In this document: in pieces, positions 18,876-27,570 of the stretch
Layout of the letters: every line of letters starts with the position of its first letter
Position numbering within the stretch: the first letter of the stretch is position 1
Assembly (NCBI RefSeq): GCF_030766935.1
Contig: NZ_JASERL010000002.1
Coordinates: 1 to 64,000, forward strand
Length of the DNA stretch: 64,000 nucleotides
Direction: 5' to 3'
From: Streptomyces sp. KL109B
Lineage (GTDB): Bacteria > Actinomycetota > Actinomycetes > Streptomycetales > Streptomycetaceae
Translations under genes and position numbers: made by a program
Notes under the pieces: model-generated
What the model was told of the DNA's origin: nothing
The model's input: only the letters and a program-made list of their open reading frames with translations
Databases searched by the model: none

Positions 18876-19160
18876 TCAGATCCATCGCAAGACACCCTTG
18901 AGGCATCGCACCGTCTTAGAGCGGAGTGAAGCTTCTCGGACCCAAGCTCGTTCCCGCTCAACACTTTCCCGCGTGACACCTGCCTCGCCCTGCCCGTTTT
19001 CCGCTGGCGTCATATTTCCACACGTCAGGCGCCAGCCCACTCGGGCCAGGGACACATTGAGTTCACGAGCGGCATCATACTGAGATACCCATTGGTCGTC
19101 TCCGCAGGCGACCGGAGGGTTGCTCCAGAATTTTGTCGTACGAGGGTATTTCTTTCTCAT
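18876..19160 (-). CDS. Small putative helix-turn-helix protein
   Basis: The 94-aa reading frame contains QYDAARELNVSLARVGWRL followed by MTPAENGQGEAGVTRESV, the look of a short DNA-binding helix-turn-helix or excisionase-like protein, then a basic C-terminus. It lies 51 bp downstream of the orphan Rhs C-terminal module on the same strand. There is no strong ribosome site before the ATG, and I cannot name a family. It could be a regulator or an immunity protein kept with the orphan module. Confidence 0.5.
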   Translation of the reverse strand: MRKKYPRTTKFWSNPPVACGDDQWVSQYDAARELNVSLARVGWRLTCGNMTPAENGQGEAGVTRESVERERAWVREASLRSKTVRCLKGVLRWI

Positions 19161-19211
19161 GGTGACCGACTCTGCTTCACTCGTTGCCTGGTGGCATATT
19201 TTGTCGAGACC

Positions 19212-19997
19212 CTAGAAGAGCCAATCTCTCGCCGTTCTCCCCATGTGCTCCACGGCAGCTCTACCAAGCCCGGAGCGTGGGGTTCCGGCGAGCGGGAACC
19301 CTGCCTTTGGGCCGAGTGCGAAGCACCCTCCGACTCCTCGACCACACATGGCGCCAGCCAGGATTCCGGTGCCTTCCGCTTTCGCGGTACCCACCACATA
19401 CTTCCCCATCCCCTGCGTGACCTTGTCCTTAACGTTATGCCATGCGTCGCTCCAGTTCCCTTTTCTGATGCTGCCGAATATTCCATCCTTCTTGCGTTTC
19501 GCTTCGCCCTCACCTTTTCTACTTTGCAGCTTGAGCCTTGCGTTCTGCGGCTGCTCGCGCTTCGGCCCGCCATGCGTTGCGCATCGTCTTTTTGTAGTAG
19601 CTGGTCCTCCGGTAGGCGGCATACCGCTTGTTGTCGTAGGCGAGTTTCCGCTTGTACTTCTTGGTGGTGCGTCCGTGGCTGTCGCGGTAGCCCCACTTCT
19701 GGTAAGCGTGCTTCTGGGCGGTGGTGTTGCCGAAGCCCAGGCCGGTGAAGTCGTCATAGAACATCCGGCCGTCCGGGTCGGAGGCGGTGACGGGCCGGCT
19801 GTTGGCGTAGGCGTAGGCGTTCATCTGGAGCGGGTCGTTGAGGTCCAGGACCGGGTCAACCGAGAGGAAACGTCCGGTGGTTGGATCGTACTCGCGGGCG
19901 CCGAGGTGGGTCAGGCCGGTCGGGTCCGTGGTGCCGCCGACGAAGCCGCGGGCGCCGGGCAGGGTCTCGGCGTCCTCGGAGCGCGGGGCGCCGAAGG
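19212..19997 (-). pseudogene. Orphan Rhs C-terminal module (core plus alternative toxin tip)
   Basis: Reading leftwards, 19997-19588 encodes the conserved Rhs core end (HLGAREYDPTTGRFLSVDP, then MFYDDFTGLGFGN) almost identical to the end of the 2099-aa Rhs protein. The continuation differs completely: GIFGSIRKGNWSDAWHNV through a Gly-rich stretch to HMGRTARDWLF at 19212. There is no start codon or upstream Rhs body. The frame breaks near 19520, where the core frame meets a TAG and the tip continues in another frame. This is a displaced C-terminal cassette as known from Rhs loci; the tip has no recognised activity. Confidence 0.8.
19588..19997. repeat. Direct repeat of the Rhs core end (partner at 21471-21880)
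   Basis: About 410 bp encoding the Rhs core end are near-identical to 21471-21880 inside the large Rhs gene, in the same orientation. The differences are scattered substitutions, denser toward 19840-19900. Homology stops at the toxin-tip boundary on the left and at a GAPRSE motif on the right. Recombination between the copies would swap toxin tips and delete the intervening genes. Confidence 0.85.
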
Positions 19998-20005
19998 CGT
20001 GATCC

Positions 20006-20545
20006 TCACACCCCGAGCACACCGGCCGCGACCCAACACGCGATCGAACCCACCAGGCAGCAGGTCGAGGGAATGGGATGGGTGAGTCGACGCTCGACGG
20101 AGCCACCGGACCTGCCGCGCCGTTCTTTGACTGTTTTTCGGACCACTTCGGCGGCCCGCCCACTTGAATTGACGAAGCCATCGATAACGGATCCACCGAA
20201 AGCCGTCGAATAGACTTCACCCCCGTCATCGAGGGCCATATTGAGCGACGCCCCACCCCCACCGCGCACTTCCTTGACGGCACCATACGGAATTTTGTAT
20301 GTCAGAACCGGGTTGACCACAGTCAAGTTGTTCGCATTCAATTCGATTCGCGACCCCCAAATACGCGCCATCAGGGTTATGACACCCAGGCACGCCCCCA
20401 GTCCGGCCATGGGTCCACCTTCAAGGTTGTACGTCAAAGAGATTGCAAGCCCTGCCGCCAGCGACCCGAAAAGCAGTACAGAGATCCACTTGGCAACCTT
20501 GAAAGACTTTCTCTGCAACACCGGGTGATCGCCACCACTTTTCAT
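20006..20545 (-). CDS. Membrane protein with PH-like domain, candidate immunity protein
   Basis: The 179-aa protein has two N-terminal membrane helices (about residues 18-40 and 47-63), then a soluble strand-rich PH-like domain (IELNANNLTVVNPVLTYKIP), a basic stretch and a hydrophobic C-terminus. ATG 20545 is preceded by GGGAGG. The C-terminal end runs into the junction with the orphan Rhs module, so the last residues may be recombinant. It lies second downstream of the large Rhs gene on the same strand; an immunity role for a membrane-acting toxin is inferred from context. Confidence 0.7.
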   Translation of the reverse strand: MKSGGDHPVLQRKSFKVAKWISVLLFGSLAAGLAISLTYNLEGGPMAGLGACLGVITLMARIWGSRIELNANNLTVVNPVLTYKIPYGAVKEVRGGGGASLNMALDDGGEVYSTAFGGSVIDGFVNSSGRAAEVVRKTVKERRGRSGGSVERRLTHPIPSTCCLVGSIACWVAAGVLGV

Positions 20546-20579
20546 GCGAGCCTCCCTTCCCCCCCCCCATAAGGCGAGA

Positions 20580-20602
20580 CCCCCCGAGCGATACTCGGAG
20601 GG
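20580..20602 (-). terminator. Hairpin between the two small membrane-protein genes
   Basis: CCCCCCGAG and CTCGGAGGG form an imperfect GC-rich stem around a short loop. It lies downstream of the gene at 20622 and upstream of the one at 20545, so it could terminate or attenuate transcription between them. There is no long U-tract. Confidence 0.35.
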
Positions 20603-20621
20603 TACAGTCAGCTAACCATTA

Positions 20622-20822
20622 TCACCCAAGGCGGATCAGCTCTGAAATAACCATGTAACCCGGGGCAACGACAAAGAAGACACCCAGCAACTTGATTACG
20701 CGACGTGTCTCCCGTCCACCGTCCTTGACGAAGAAAGTCGCCACTCCTTTGTAGTCAAAAAAGAAAGCCAACCCGAGCAGAATGAACGGTACCGAGATAG
20801 CGACCACACCGAGAAGCTGCAT
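20622..20822 (-). CDS. Small two-helix membrane protein, candidate immunity protein
   Basis: The 66-aa protein has two membrane helices (LLGVVAISVPFILLGLAFFF and a second near residues 43-62) separated by a basic loop with KDGGRETRR. ATG 20822 has GGTGGA seven bases upstream; a GTG at 20855 giving 77 aa is the alternative. It is the first gene after the large Rhs gene, 71 bp downstream. The location suits an immunity protein, possibly against a membrane-targeting tip. Confidence 0.65.
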   Translation of the reverse strand: MQLLGVVAISVPFILLGLAFFFDYKGVATFFVKDGGRETRRVIKLLGVFFVVAPGYMVISELIRLG

Positions 20823-20892
20823 TTCATTCCACCAGGCGCCCCGCGAACCCGCCACAGGGCGCCCCTTTCGCTACATTTTACCGAAATGTTGA

Positions 20893-23800
20893 CTAGTTGG
20901 TGTACGGGGGGAAGTTAAGACCCTGGTCCGAGCTGTAGGTCCCTCCTATCAGTACCGGTCCTTGCAGCGCAGTCCCCCTTCCTCCAGCCCAGCCAAATTG
21001 GTAGTAGTTACCTCCCGATACCCTCTTCCCCCAAGCGGCCGATCCGCCACGGTACCCGTTGGCTACCGTGACATTAGCCAACTGGTACGCCTGATCGCTG
21101 GGCACGGCAGTATTAATACCGGCCGACATGCCGGCATAGTTTCCGGCTCTCCCAGGAATAATGCTGCGGGACCCTCCGAATGTGAACCCTCCACTCAATC
21201 CGAAAGATAGCACGCCCCTCTGGAAGCCAAGGTTGAGACAAACGTGCAAGCAGGCAGAACCACTCACGTACCCGTGATCCCACAGGTACCCCGGAGCGCG
21301 CATCATGGCATAGGCAAGCAGCCTTCCCCCTGGGGACAGATGATTCCAGATATTGTTCTTTATCGAAGATAAGATACTCTCCTTCTTTTGGCGGGCCTTG
21401 TCAGCGTCCCTCTTTAGCTTTCCGGGCTGGGCCTTGTGTCGCGGTGCAGCCTTCCACGCCTGACGCATCGTCTTTTTGTAGTAGCTGGTCTTCCGGTAGG
21501 TGGCATACCGCTTGTTGTCGTAGGCGAGTTTCCGCTTGTACTTCTTGGTGGTGCGTCCGTGGCTGTCGCGGTAGCCCCACTTCTGGTAAGCGTGCTTCTG
21601 GGCGGTGGTGTTACCGAAGCCCAGGCCGGTGAAGTCGTCGTAGAACATCCGGCCGTCCGGGTCGGAGGCGGTGACGGGCCGGCTGTTGGCGTAGACGTAG
21701 GCGTTCATCTGGAGCGGGTCGTTGAGGTCCAGGACCGGGTCGACGGACACGAAGCGGCCCAGGTTCGGGTCGTACTCGCGAGCCCCAAGATGGATCAGCC
21801 CAGTCGGATCCTCGGTGCCGCCGACGAAGCCGCGCGTTCCGGGCATCGTCTCGGATTCCTCGGAGCGCGGGGCGCCGAAGGGGAGTTGGCGGCGGCGGGT
21901 GACGGCGAGGGTGGTCATGGCGACGGCGGTCATGGCCGTGCCCTGGTGGTCGGAGATGAGGTAGGAGAAGCCGCTGCTGGTGCGGACGGCGACGGTGTCG
22001 CTTCCGTGGTTGTAGTAGCGGGTGCCGGTCTTGGCGCCGCTCGCGGTGACCTTGAGTTCGTTGTCGCCGGGCAGCGTGAGGGTCTGGCTGCCGTCGGCGT
22101 CCTTGGCGATCAGGCGTTCGCCGTCCGCGTCGTACTTGTAGCTGGTGGTCTTGCCGTTCTCGGTGAGCGACGCGAGGTGGCCTTCGTCGTCCCAGGTGAG
22201 GTTCTGGGTGGTGGCGCCGATGGTGCGGGTCTTGGTGTTGCCGGCGGCGTCGTAGTCGAAGGTGCTCTTCCGTCCGTCGTCGGCGCCGCCGCTGACGGTG
22301 GCGCTCTGGACGGCGTGCGGGCGGGCGCTGCCCGCGTCCGGGTTGGTGTAGGTGGTGGTGGCGCCGGTGGTGTGGTCGGCGAGCTGGGTGCGGTTGCCGA
22401 CCGTGTCGTAGCGGTAGGATTGCCAGTACGGTTCCGGTCCGCCAACAGTGGTGTCGGACGGGGCGGTTGAGCAGTCGGTCTTGGCGGTCCAGGCTTCGGT
22501 CAGGCGGCGCAGCGCGTCGTTGGTGAAGCACTGGGTGTCGGTGGTCTTGGCGGCGTCCTGGCCGCTGGTGGTGGTGATGCTGGTGACGTTGCCGGACGGG
22601 TCGAAGCCGTACTTGATGTCGTCGATGCGCTGCGGTGCCAGGTCGCGGTCGGTGGTCAGGCCGGTCTCGTTGCCGGTGACCTCGTCGTAGGTCTCGGTCT
22701 TGTAGACCTTCTTGCCGAGGGTGCCGTACTCGGTGCGCTTCGGGCGGGAGAAGACGTCGTAGGCGGTCGAGTTGACGAGGGTGATGGAGCCTGCGGTGGT
22801 GGTCTGCGGGAGGTTGCCCTCTCCGTAGACGGTCGTCTGGCGTTCGCTGGGAAGGTTGCCGATGGCGGGGTGTTTGATCCATTCCTGCTGGCCGGTGTAC
22901 GTGTTGTAGCCGTACGACCAGGCATACGTGCCGGCGAGTGCCCCGGCCTCGGCGGGGATGGTGACGGTGCTGGAGGTGGGCTGGTAGGCGGCGTTGTAGC
23001 CGGTGACGGCGGAGGTGTACTCCTTGCCGTCGATGTAGCGGATGCTGCTGGTGGGCTGGCCCTTGGCGACGGTGTCGTAGGTCCACTTGGCGAGCGTGGT
23101 GTCGCCCTTGCGCAGCGTGGTCTTGCGGCCCGGATCGTCGTAGTCGGTGGTCAGTGTGGTGCCTCGGGCATCGGTGACCGTGGCCGCGTTGCCGACCTTG
23201 TCGTACGTGGTGGTGGACTTGCCCTTGTCCGGGTCGTCGGCGGTGACCTGCTGGCCGCGGGCGTCGAAGCCGTAGGACCACTTGTTGCCGGCCGGGTCGG
23301 TGACCGTGTCGGGCTCGTCGTACTTGCCGTAGGTGTAGGTGGTCTTCTGTGAGGCGGTGCGGGCCGCGTCGGTGTACTCGAGGCGTTCGGTCGTGCGCCC
23401 CTTCGCGTCGGTGATCGTGGTGGTGGCGGTGCCGCCCTTGGGGGGCGTCACGGTGGTGCGGTCGCCGTCGTAGGCCGTCTTCGTGCGCCACTTCTCGTCT
23501 CCGTACGAGCGGGTGATCGCGTCCGTGACCTGGCCGCGTCCGTCGTACAGGCTCTCCGTCATGGACGGCACCGTGTTGTCCGCGGCGGTGGTGAGCGCGG
23601 CGGATGGGGCGCCGTCGGCGTAGTACGCGGCGTACTGCTTCTCGGCTTCGCCGCGCGTGTTGTACTTCGTCTCCGACACGATGCGGTTGGCGGTGCCGAT
23701 GGCCGGGGCCTGGGTCTCGCGCTCGCGCAGCAGCCCGTCGTAGAGCTGGTAGGTGGTGGCGTAGGCGCCGTTGTACTGCAGTGACTTGGTGGCCACCGCG

Positions 23801-26800
23801 TTCGCCGCGGACTGGGAGATGGTGTAGGTGAACTCGGTGGAGGGCTGGCCGGCGTGGTCGGTCTTGGACCAGCCCGGATTCCACACCTTCAGCACCCGGC
23901 CGAGGCCGTCGAGGACGGCGTCGGTGCGCTTGCCGTTGGCGTCGATCTCGGCGGTCGCGGTGCCCCGGGCGGGATCGTACTCGGTGGTGGTGCTCTGGTT
24001 GAGCGGGTTGGTCTCGGTCTTGGAGGTCGGGGCCTCGATCGTCGCCGGGGTGTAGGCCGTGGTGGTGGTGTGGCCGGCGGCGTCGGTGTCGGTCAGCTCA
24101 CGGCCGTGGATGTCGTAGGTGTTCTTGGCCGTGGTGAGGTAGCCGGTGCCCTGGTCGTCCTGCTCGTCCAGGCGCGTCACGTCGCCCTTGGTGGGGGCGG
24201 TGTCCAGGCTGGTGGCGCTGTCGTAGTAGTGGCGGGCGACGGAGATGAGGTCGTCGGGCAGGGTCGGTGTCTTGTCGCAGGCGACGGCGACGACCCTGGT
24301 CTCCTTGACCAGGTCGAGCATGTTCTTGTCGGCGTTGGAGGCGTACGAGGTGGTGGTGCACTCCTCGTCGCCGCTCTTGGCGGTGTCGCCGAGGTCGGAC
24401 TCGGTCAGCTCCTGGCCGTTGCCGTCGAAGGTGCGGTCGGTCTGGGTGGCGCGCCAGCCGGTACCGACGGCGGTGCGGGTCTTCTCGCTCTGGGTGCCGG
24501 TGGCGTAGGCGTGCCGGTCGGACAGGCCGCTGCGGGACTCGGTGGCGGTGGCCGCCGAGCGCCAATAGGTGTAGCTGGTGGTCGACTTCAGGGCGCCGCC
24601 GTCGCCGTCGAAGACGGCTTCCTCGCGCGGCATGCCCGCCAGTGCCTCGTTGTCGGTGGCCGCGATGCCTTCGTGGTCCTTGACCTCGGCGCCGTCGATG
24701 CCGCGGAAGAAGCGGGACTCGGTCAGGGTCTGCTTACCCTCGGCGGGGGCGCCGGTGCGGGTCTGGACCCGGCCGTATCCCTTGCGGTCGCCGTAGGTGA
24801 GGTTCTTGGCCTTGGTGAACTCGTCCTCGTCCTTGCCCCAGGCCAGGCCGTCCAGATAGCTGTAGTCGGTTTCCTTGACGGGGGCCCCGCCGGTGTTGTC
24901 CGCCTCCAGGACCTGCGTGACGACGTAGGAGTGGAACCAGTCCAGGTAGGGCTCGTAGTCGGCGGCCGGGGCGTTTGGCGGGGACCACTTCACCGGGTAG
25001 CAGCGGCGGGTGTTGGACGACGGGGACGGGACGTCGCCGGCCTTGCAGTCCGGAGCCGAGTAGGTGACACCGATGGTGCCGCCGGTCTCGGTGTCGATGC
25101 CGTAGACGCGGTAGCGCACCAGCGGCGGCACCGGGTCGGGGTCACCGCCGGTGGTGGCGCCTTCGACGCGGTTGGCCAGCTGCTGGCCCTTAAAGGTGAC
25201 GGCGGGCATGGTCACGTCGCCGGTGCCGGTGTGCCCGGTGCGGGTGATCGACGCGAGCCACAGCGCCGGGTCCGACCCGTCCCCGGTGGCGGGGAACTGC
25301 TGGGACAGCGCCCAGGAGTCAACCGGCTTGTAGGCGCCGCCGGTGAGGATCGAGGTGTCGACCTTGGTGAGGCGCTTGCGGGTGAAGAAGGTCGGCGAGT
25401 AGCGGTCCTTGCACTCCGTGCCCGAGGCGCAGTAGCGGTCGAAGGGGACGTCGGGCCAGTTCTTGGCGTGCGCGGAATCGAAGGTTGCGCAGTCGGACAG
25501 GCAGCGTTCGGAGACGGTGAAGTCGACCCGGCCCGCGGCCTTTTGGCCGTACACGGTGTCGGAGCGCAGGCCGTAGTCGATGTGGTCGAGGTAGGAGCCG
25601 CGGTCGTAGACCGTGGCGGTCGAGGCGCCGGTGTCCGGGTTGACGTTGCGGCCGTAGTAGTTGGTCTCCTTGTTCCAGTACAGGGCCATCGCGTCGCTGT
25701 GCGGGTTGACGACGTAGTCCAGGTTCCAGCGCCATGCCTGCTGGCACCACGAGTCCTTGTAGGCGTCTGCGTGGCACGGCTCGCCGGACTGGTTGCCGAA
25801 GACCGGGACGGTCTCGGTGGACTTGGTCTCCGTCTTGCCGTCGGCCCAGCCGGGCAGCCGGTTGTAGCCGAAGTAGTAGCGGGTGCCGTCGGGGGTGGTC
25901 ACGCGCCAGTACTCGCCGTTGTTGTCGCCGTTGCCGCGGTCGGTGTCGGTCAGCTTGTCGACCTTCGTGCCGTCGTCGTCCTCCAGGTGCCAGGCGCCGG
26001 TCCTGTCGTCGTGGATCAGGGTGTTGGACTGGCCGTTCAGGTTCAGGACGGCGTTGTCCTTCTTCCAGCACAGGTCGCCGCTCTTGTCGGTGCCGTTGCT
26101 GTCCGTGGTGTCGTCCGAGCAGGAGACGTACTGCCGCTCGACGTAGCCGGGGCTCATCGACCAGCCGTCACCGATCCAGTTGGCCTGGTTGTTGGTGGCC
26201 GCGGTGCGGCCGTCCACCGACTGCGAGCTGTAGGACAGGCTCAGATCCGGCTGTACGTCGCCCGGCACCTCGGGAGCGTCGAGGTCGTAGGACCAGGAGA
26301 AGCCGCCGCTGGAGCCGCCGGCCGACCACGTGGCCGACGGCGAGAGCGAGCCGGCCTTGAAGTCGCCGCCGGCTCCGGACGCCTCGGCGGTCGCGGCGAG
26401 CAGCACGGTGCCCTCACTCGCGCTCAGGCCGCTCACGGAGCGGGCGGACTTCGGCGCCACGGTGACAGGAGCGGAAGTGGCGGACGCGGAGTTCGCGGCC
26501 GCGGTCTCGTCGGCCGCGGCGAGCGCGACAGGGGCGGACAGGGTGCCGTCCGTGGCGTCGTTGTCGGTCCGCAGCCTCTTCCCTGCGCGGCAGTCGGTCT
26601 TCGTCGGCGTGCTCAACGCGCAGGCCGGCAGCTGCTTGAGCGTCAGGCGTGAGGCCCAGTCACCACCGTAGGCGTGGCGGAAGTCCGCGTAATCGACCTG
26701 CACGTCGACCGGCCCCTTGGCCCCGTCGAGGGATCGGACAGCGACCAACACCCCTTTGACACCAACGGTCTTGGCGGCCTTCTGGTCGAGCACCTGGACC

Positions 26801-27192
26801 TGGACCTTCGACGGCCCCGCTGCCTCGTGTCCCTTCCCCGCTCTGCCCTGGACACGCACCGGCAGGTCACCGGCGGTGGCCGCGGCCTTGGCGGGAACGT
26901 TGACGGTGGCCGTACCCACCTCGGGCCAGGCGACCTTCGGATCGCGCCGCCACGGGTGGCGGGCCGCCTCGTCGGGCCGGGAGACGCCGTGCTTCTTCAC
27001 CTTGGCCGTGCGCACAGGGTCCGGATTGCCCAACTTGGCGAGCGACAACTCGGCCGCGGCGGCGACCGGGCCGCCCAGCAGACCGGCCACGAGGTACGCC
27101 ACCAGCGTCATCGCCAGCAGACGCGCGGCCCGCACACGTCTCGCAACCGTGCGATTCGAACGGCGGACAAGCTTCTTCCGCGAAACGGACAT
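20893..27192 (-). CDS. Secreted Rhs-repeat polymorphic toxin
   Basis: The 2099-aa protein begins with an Arg-rich signal peptide (hydrophobic core near residues 25-46, ending PVAAAA), so it is exported by Sec or Tat, unlike the other Rhs protein here. A jelly-roll-like N-terminal region is followed by YD repeats, the core HLGAREYDPNLGRFVSVDP near residue 1800 and DPDGRMFYDD near 1843. The last 190 residues form the variable tip: a basic Lys-rich linker, two hydrophobic segments (LLAYAMMRAPGYLW; CLHVCLNLGF) and a Gly-rich tail ending FPPYTN. The tip resembles no toxin family I know. ATG 27192 is preceded by GGGGGGA. Two small membrane-protein genes follow. Confidence 0.88.
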   Translation of the reverse strand: MSVSRKKLVRRSNRTVARRVRAARLLAMTLVAYLVAGLLGGPVAAAAELSLAKLGNPDPVRTAKVKKHGVSRPDEAARHPWRRDPKVAWPEVGTATVNVPAKAAATAGDLPVRVQGRAGKGHEAAGPSKVQVQVLDQKAAKTVGVKGVLVAVRSLDGAKGPVDVQVDYADFRHAYGGDWASRLTLKQLPACALSTPTKTDCRAGKRLRTDNDATDGTLSAPVALAAADETAAANSASATSAPVTVAPKSARSVSGLSASEGTVLLAATAEASGAGGDFKAGSLSPSATWSAGGSSGGFSWSYDLDAPEVPGDVQPDLSLSYSSQSVDGRTAATNNQANWIGDGWSMSPGYVERQYVSCSDDTTDSNGTDKSGDLCWKKDNAVLNLNGQSNTLIHDDRTGAWHLEDDDGTKVDKLTDTDRGNGDNNGEYWRVTTPDGTRYYFGYNRLPGWADGKTETKSTETVPVFGNQSGEPCHADAYKDSWCQQAWRWNLDYVVNPHSDAMALYWNKETNYYGRNVNPDTGASTATVYDRGSYLDHIDYGLRSDTVYGQKAAGRVDFTVSERCLSDCATFDSAHAKNWPDVPFDRYCASGTECKDRYSPTFFTRKRLTKVDTSILTGGAYKPVDSWALSQQFPATGDGSDPALWLASITRTGHTGTGDVTMPAVTFKGQQLANRVEGATTGGDPDPVPPLVRYRVYGIDTETGGTIGVTYSAPDCKAGDVPSPSSNTRRCYPVKWSPPNAPAADYEPYLDWFHSYVVTQVLEADNTGGAPVKETDYSYLDGLAWGKDEDEFTKAKNLTYGDRKGYGRVQTRTGAPAEGKQTLTESRFFRGIDGAEVKDHEGIAATDNEALAGMPREEAVFDGDGGALKSTTSYTYWRSAATATESRSGLSDRHAYATGTQSEKTRTAVGTGWRATQTDRTFDGNGQELTESDLGDTAKSGDEECTTTSYASNADKNMLDLVKETRVVAVACDKTPTLPDDLISVARHYYDSATSLDTAPTKGDVTRLDEQDDQGTGYLTTAKNTYDIHGRELTDTDAAGHTTTTAYTPATIEAPTSKTETNPLNQSTTTEYDPARGTATAEIDANGKRTDAVLDGLGRVLKVWNPGWSKTDHAGQPSTEFTYTISQSAANAVATKSLQYNGAYATTYQLYDGLLRERETQAPAIGTANRIVSETKYNTRGEAEKQYAAYYADGAPSAALTTAADNTVPSMTESLYDGRGQVTDAITRSYGDEKWRTKTAYDGDRTTVTPPKGGTATTTITDAKGRTTERLEYTDAARTASQKTTYTYGKYDEPDTVTDPAGNKWSYGFDARGQQVTADDPDKGKSTTTYDKVGNAATVTDARGTTLTTDYDDPGRKTTLRKGDTTLAKWTYDTVAKGQPTSSIRYIDGKEYTSAVTGYNAAYQPTSSTVTIPAEAGALAGTYAWSYGYNTYTGQQEWIKHPAIGNLPSERQTTVYGEGNLPQTTTAGSITLVNSTAYDVFSRPKRTEYGTLGKKVYKTETYDEVTGNETGLTTDRDLAPQRIDDIKYGFDPSGNVTSITTTSGQDAAKTTDTQCFTNDALRRLTEAWTAKTDCSTAPSDTTVGGPEPYWQSYRYDTVGNRTQLADHTTGATTTYTNPDAGSARPHAVQSATVSGGADDGRKSTFDYDAAGNTKTRTIGATTQNLTWDDEGHLASLTENGKTTSYKYDADGERLIAKDADGSQTLTLPGDNELKVTASGAKTGTRYYNHGSDTVAVRTSSGFSYLISDHQGTAMTAVAMTTLAVTRRRQLPFGAPRSEESETMPGTRGFVGGTEDPTGLIHLGAREYDPNLGRFVSVDPVLDLNDPLQMNAYVYANSRPVTASDPDGRMFYDDFTGLGFGNTTAQKHAYQKWGYRDSHGRTTKKYKRKLAYDNKRYATYRKTSYYKKTMRQAWKAAPRHKAQPGKLKRDADKARQKKESILSSIKNNIWNHLSPGGRLLAYAMMRAPGYLWDHGYVSGSACLHVCLNLGFQRGVLSFGLSGGFTFGGSRSIIPGRAGNYAGMSAGINTAVPSDQAYQLANVTVANGYRGGSAAWGKRVSGGNYYQFGWAGGRGTALQGPVLIGGTYSSDQGLNFPPYTN

Positions 27193-27570
27193 CAATTCCC
27201 CCCACGACACACAACACACTCAGGTGAAGATCCGGTGGAAGTTAACACCGAGCACCGCGAAAGCGGAATGCCTGCAAGCTGAATTAATCGATACGTGACA
27301 CGGAAAGGGAGCGCACCGCAACAAGAAGGAAAGGATCTTCGGCTTACGCGCAACCTTTGCACCCTCTCGACCGTCTTCAATCACTCAAGACTCGCCTGAC
27401 GTGCGGATCTTCACGATCACCTGACGCATGATCAAATCCGGGCCGCTCGCAGGACGTGCAACGCACCGCCGAAAACTTGACCTTGCACAGCCCCCGAAGT
27501 CACTCCTGCCGCCCCACATCCGGACTGTATGGTGCGCGCAACGATGTGTAGGTTCCGTAAAGGAAGCAGA
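27193..27570. promoter_or_regulatory. Divergent intergenic region between the secreted Rhs and DNRLRE/FG-GAP genes
   Basis: This 378-bp gap separates two divergent secreted-protein genes and must carry promoters for both. No gene is visible. TTGACC at about 27478 and TATGGT near 27527 are promoter-like hexamers on the + strand but are not optimally spaced, so no exact promoter is called. Confidence 0.4.

Noticed and set aside
19157..19696. A third reading frame across the orphan Rhs tip (179 codons)
   Set aside because: Basic, low-complexity sequence in antisense-like codons; the frame ending HMGRTARDWLF continues the Rhs-like pattern.
23854..26652. A 932-codon + strand frame opposite the secreted Rhs gene
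   Set aside because: Val/Gly/Leu-rich antisense shadow of Rhs repeats, a common artefact in GC-rich DNA.
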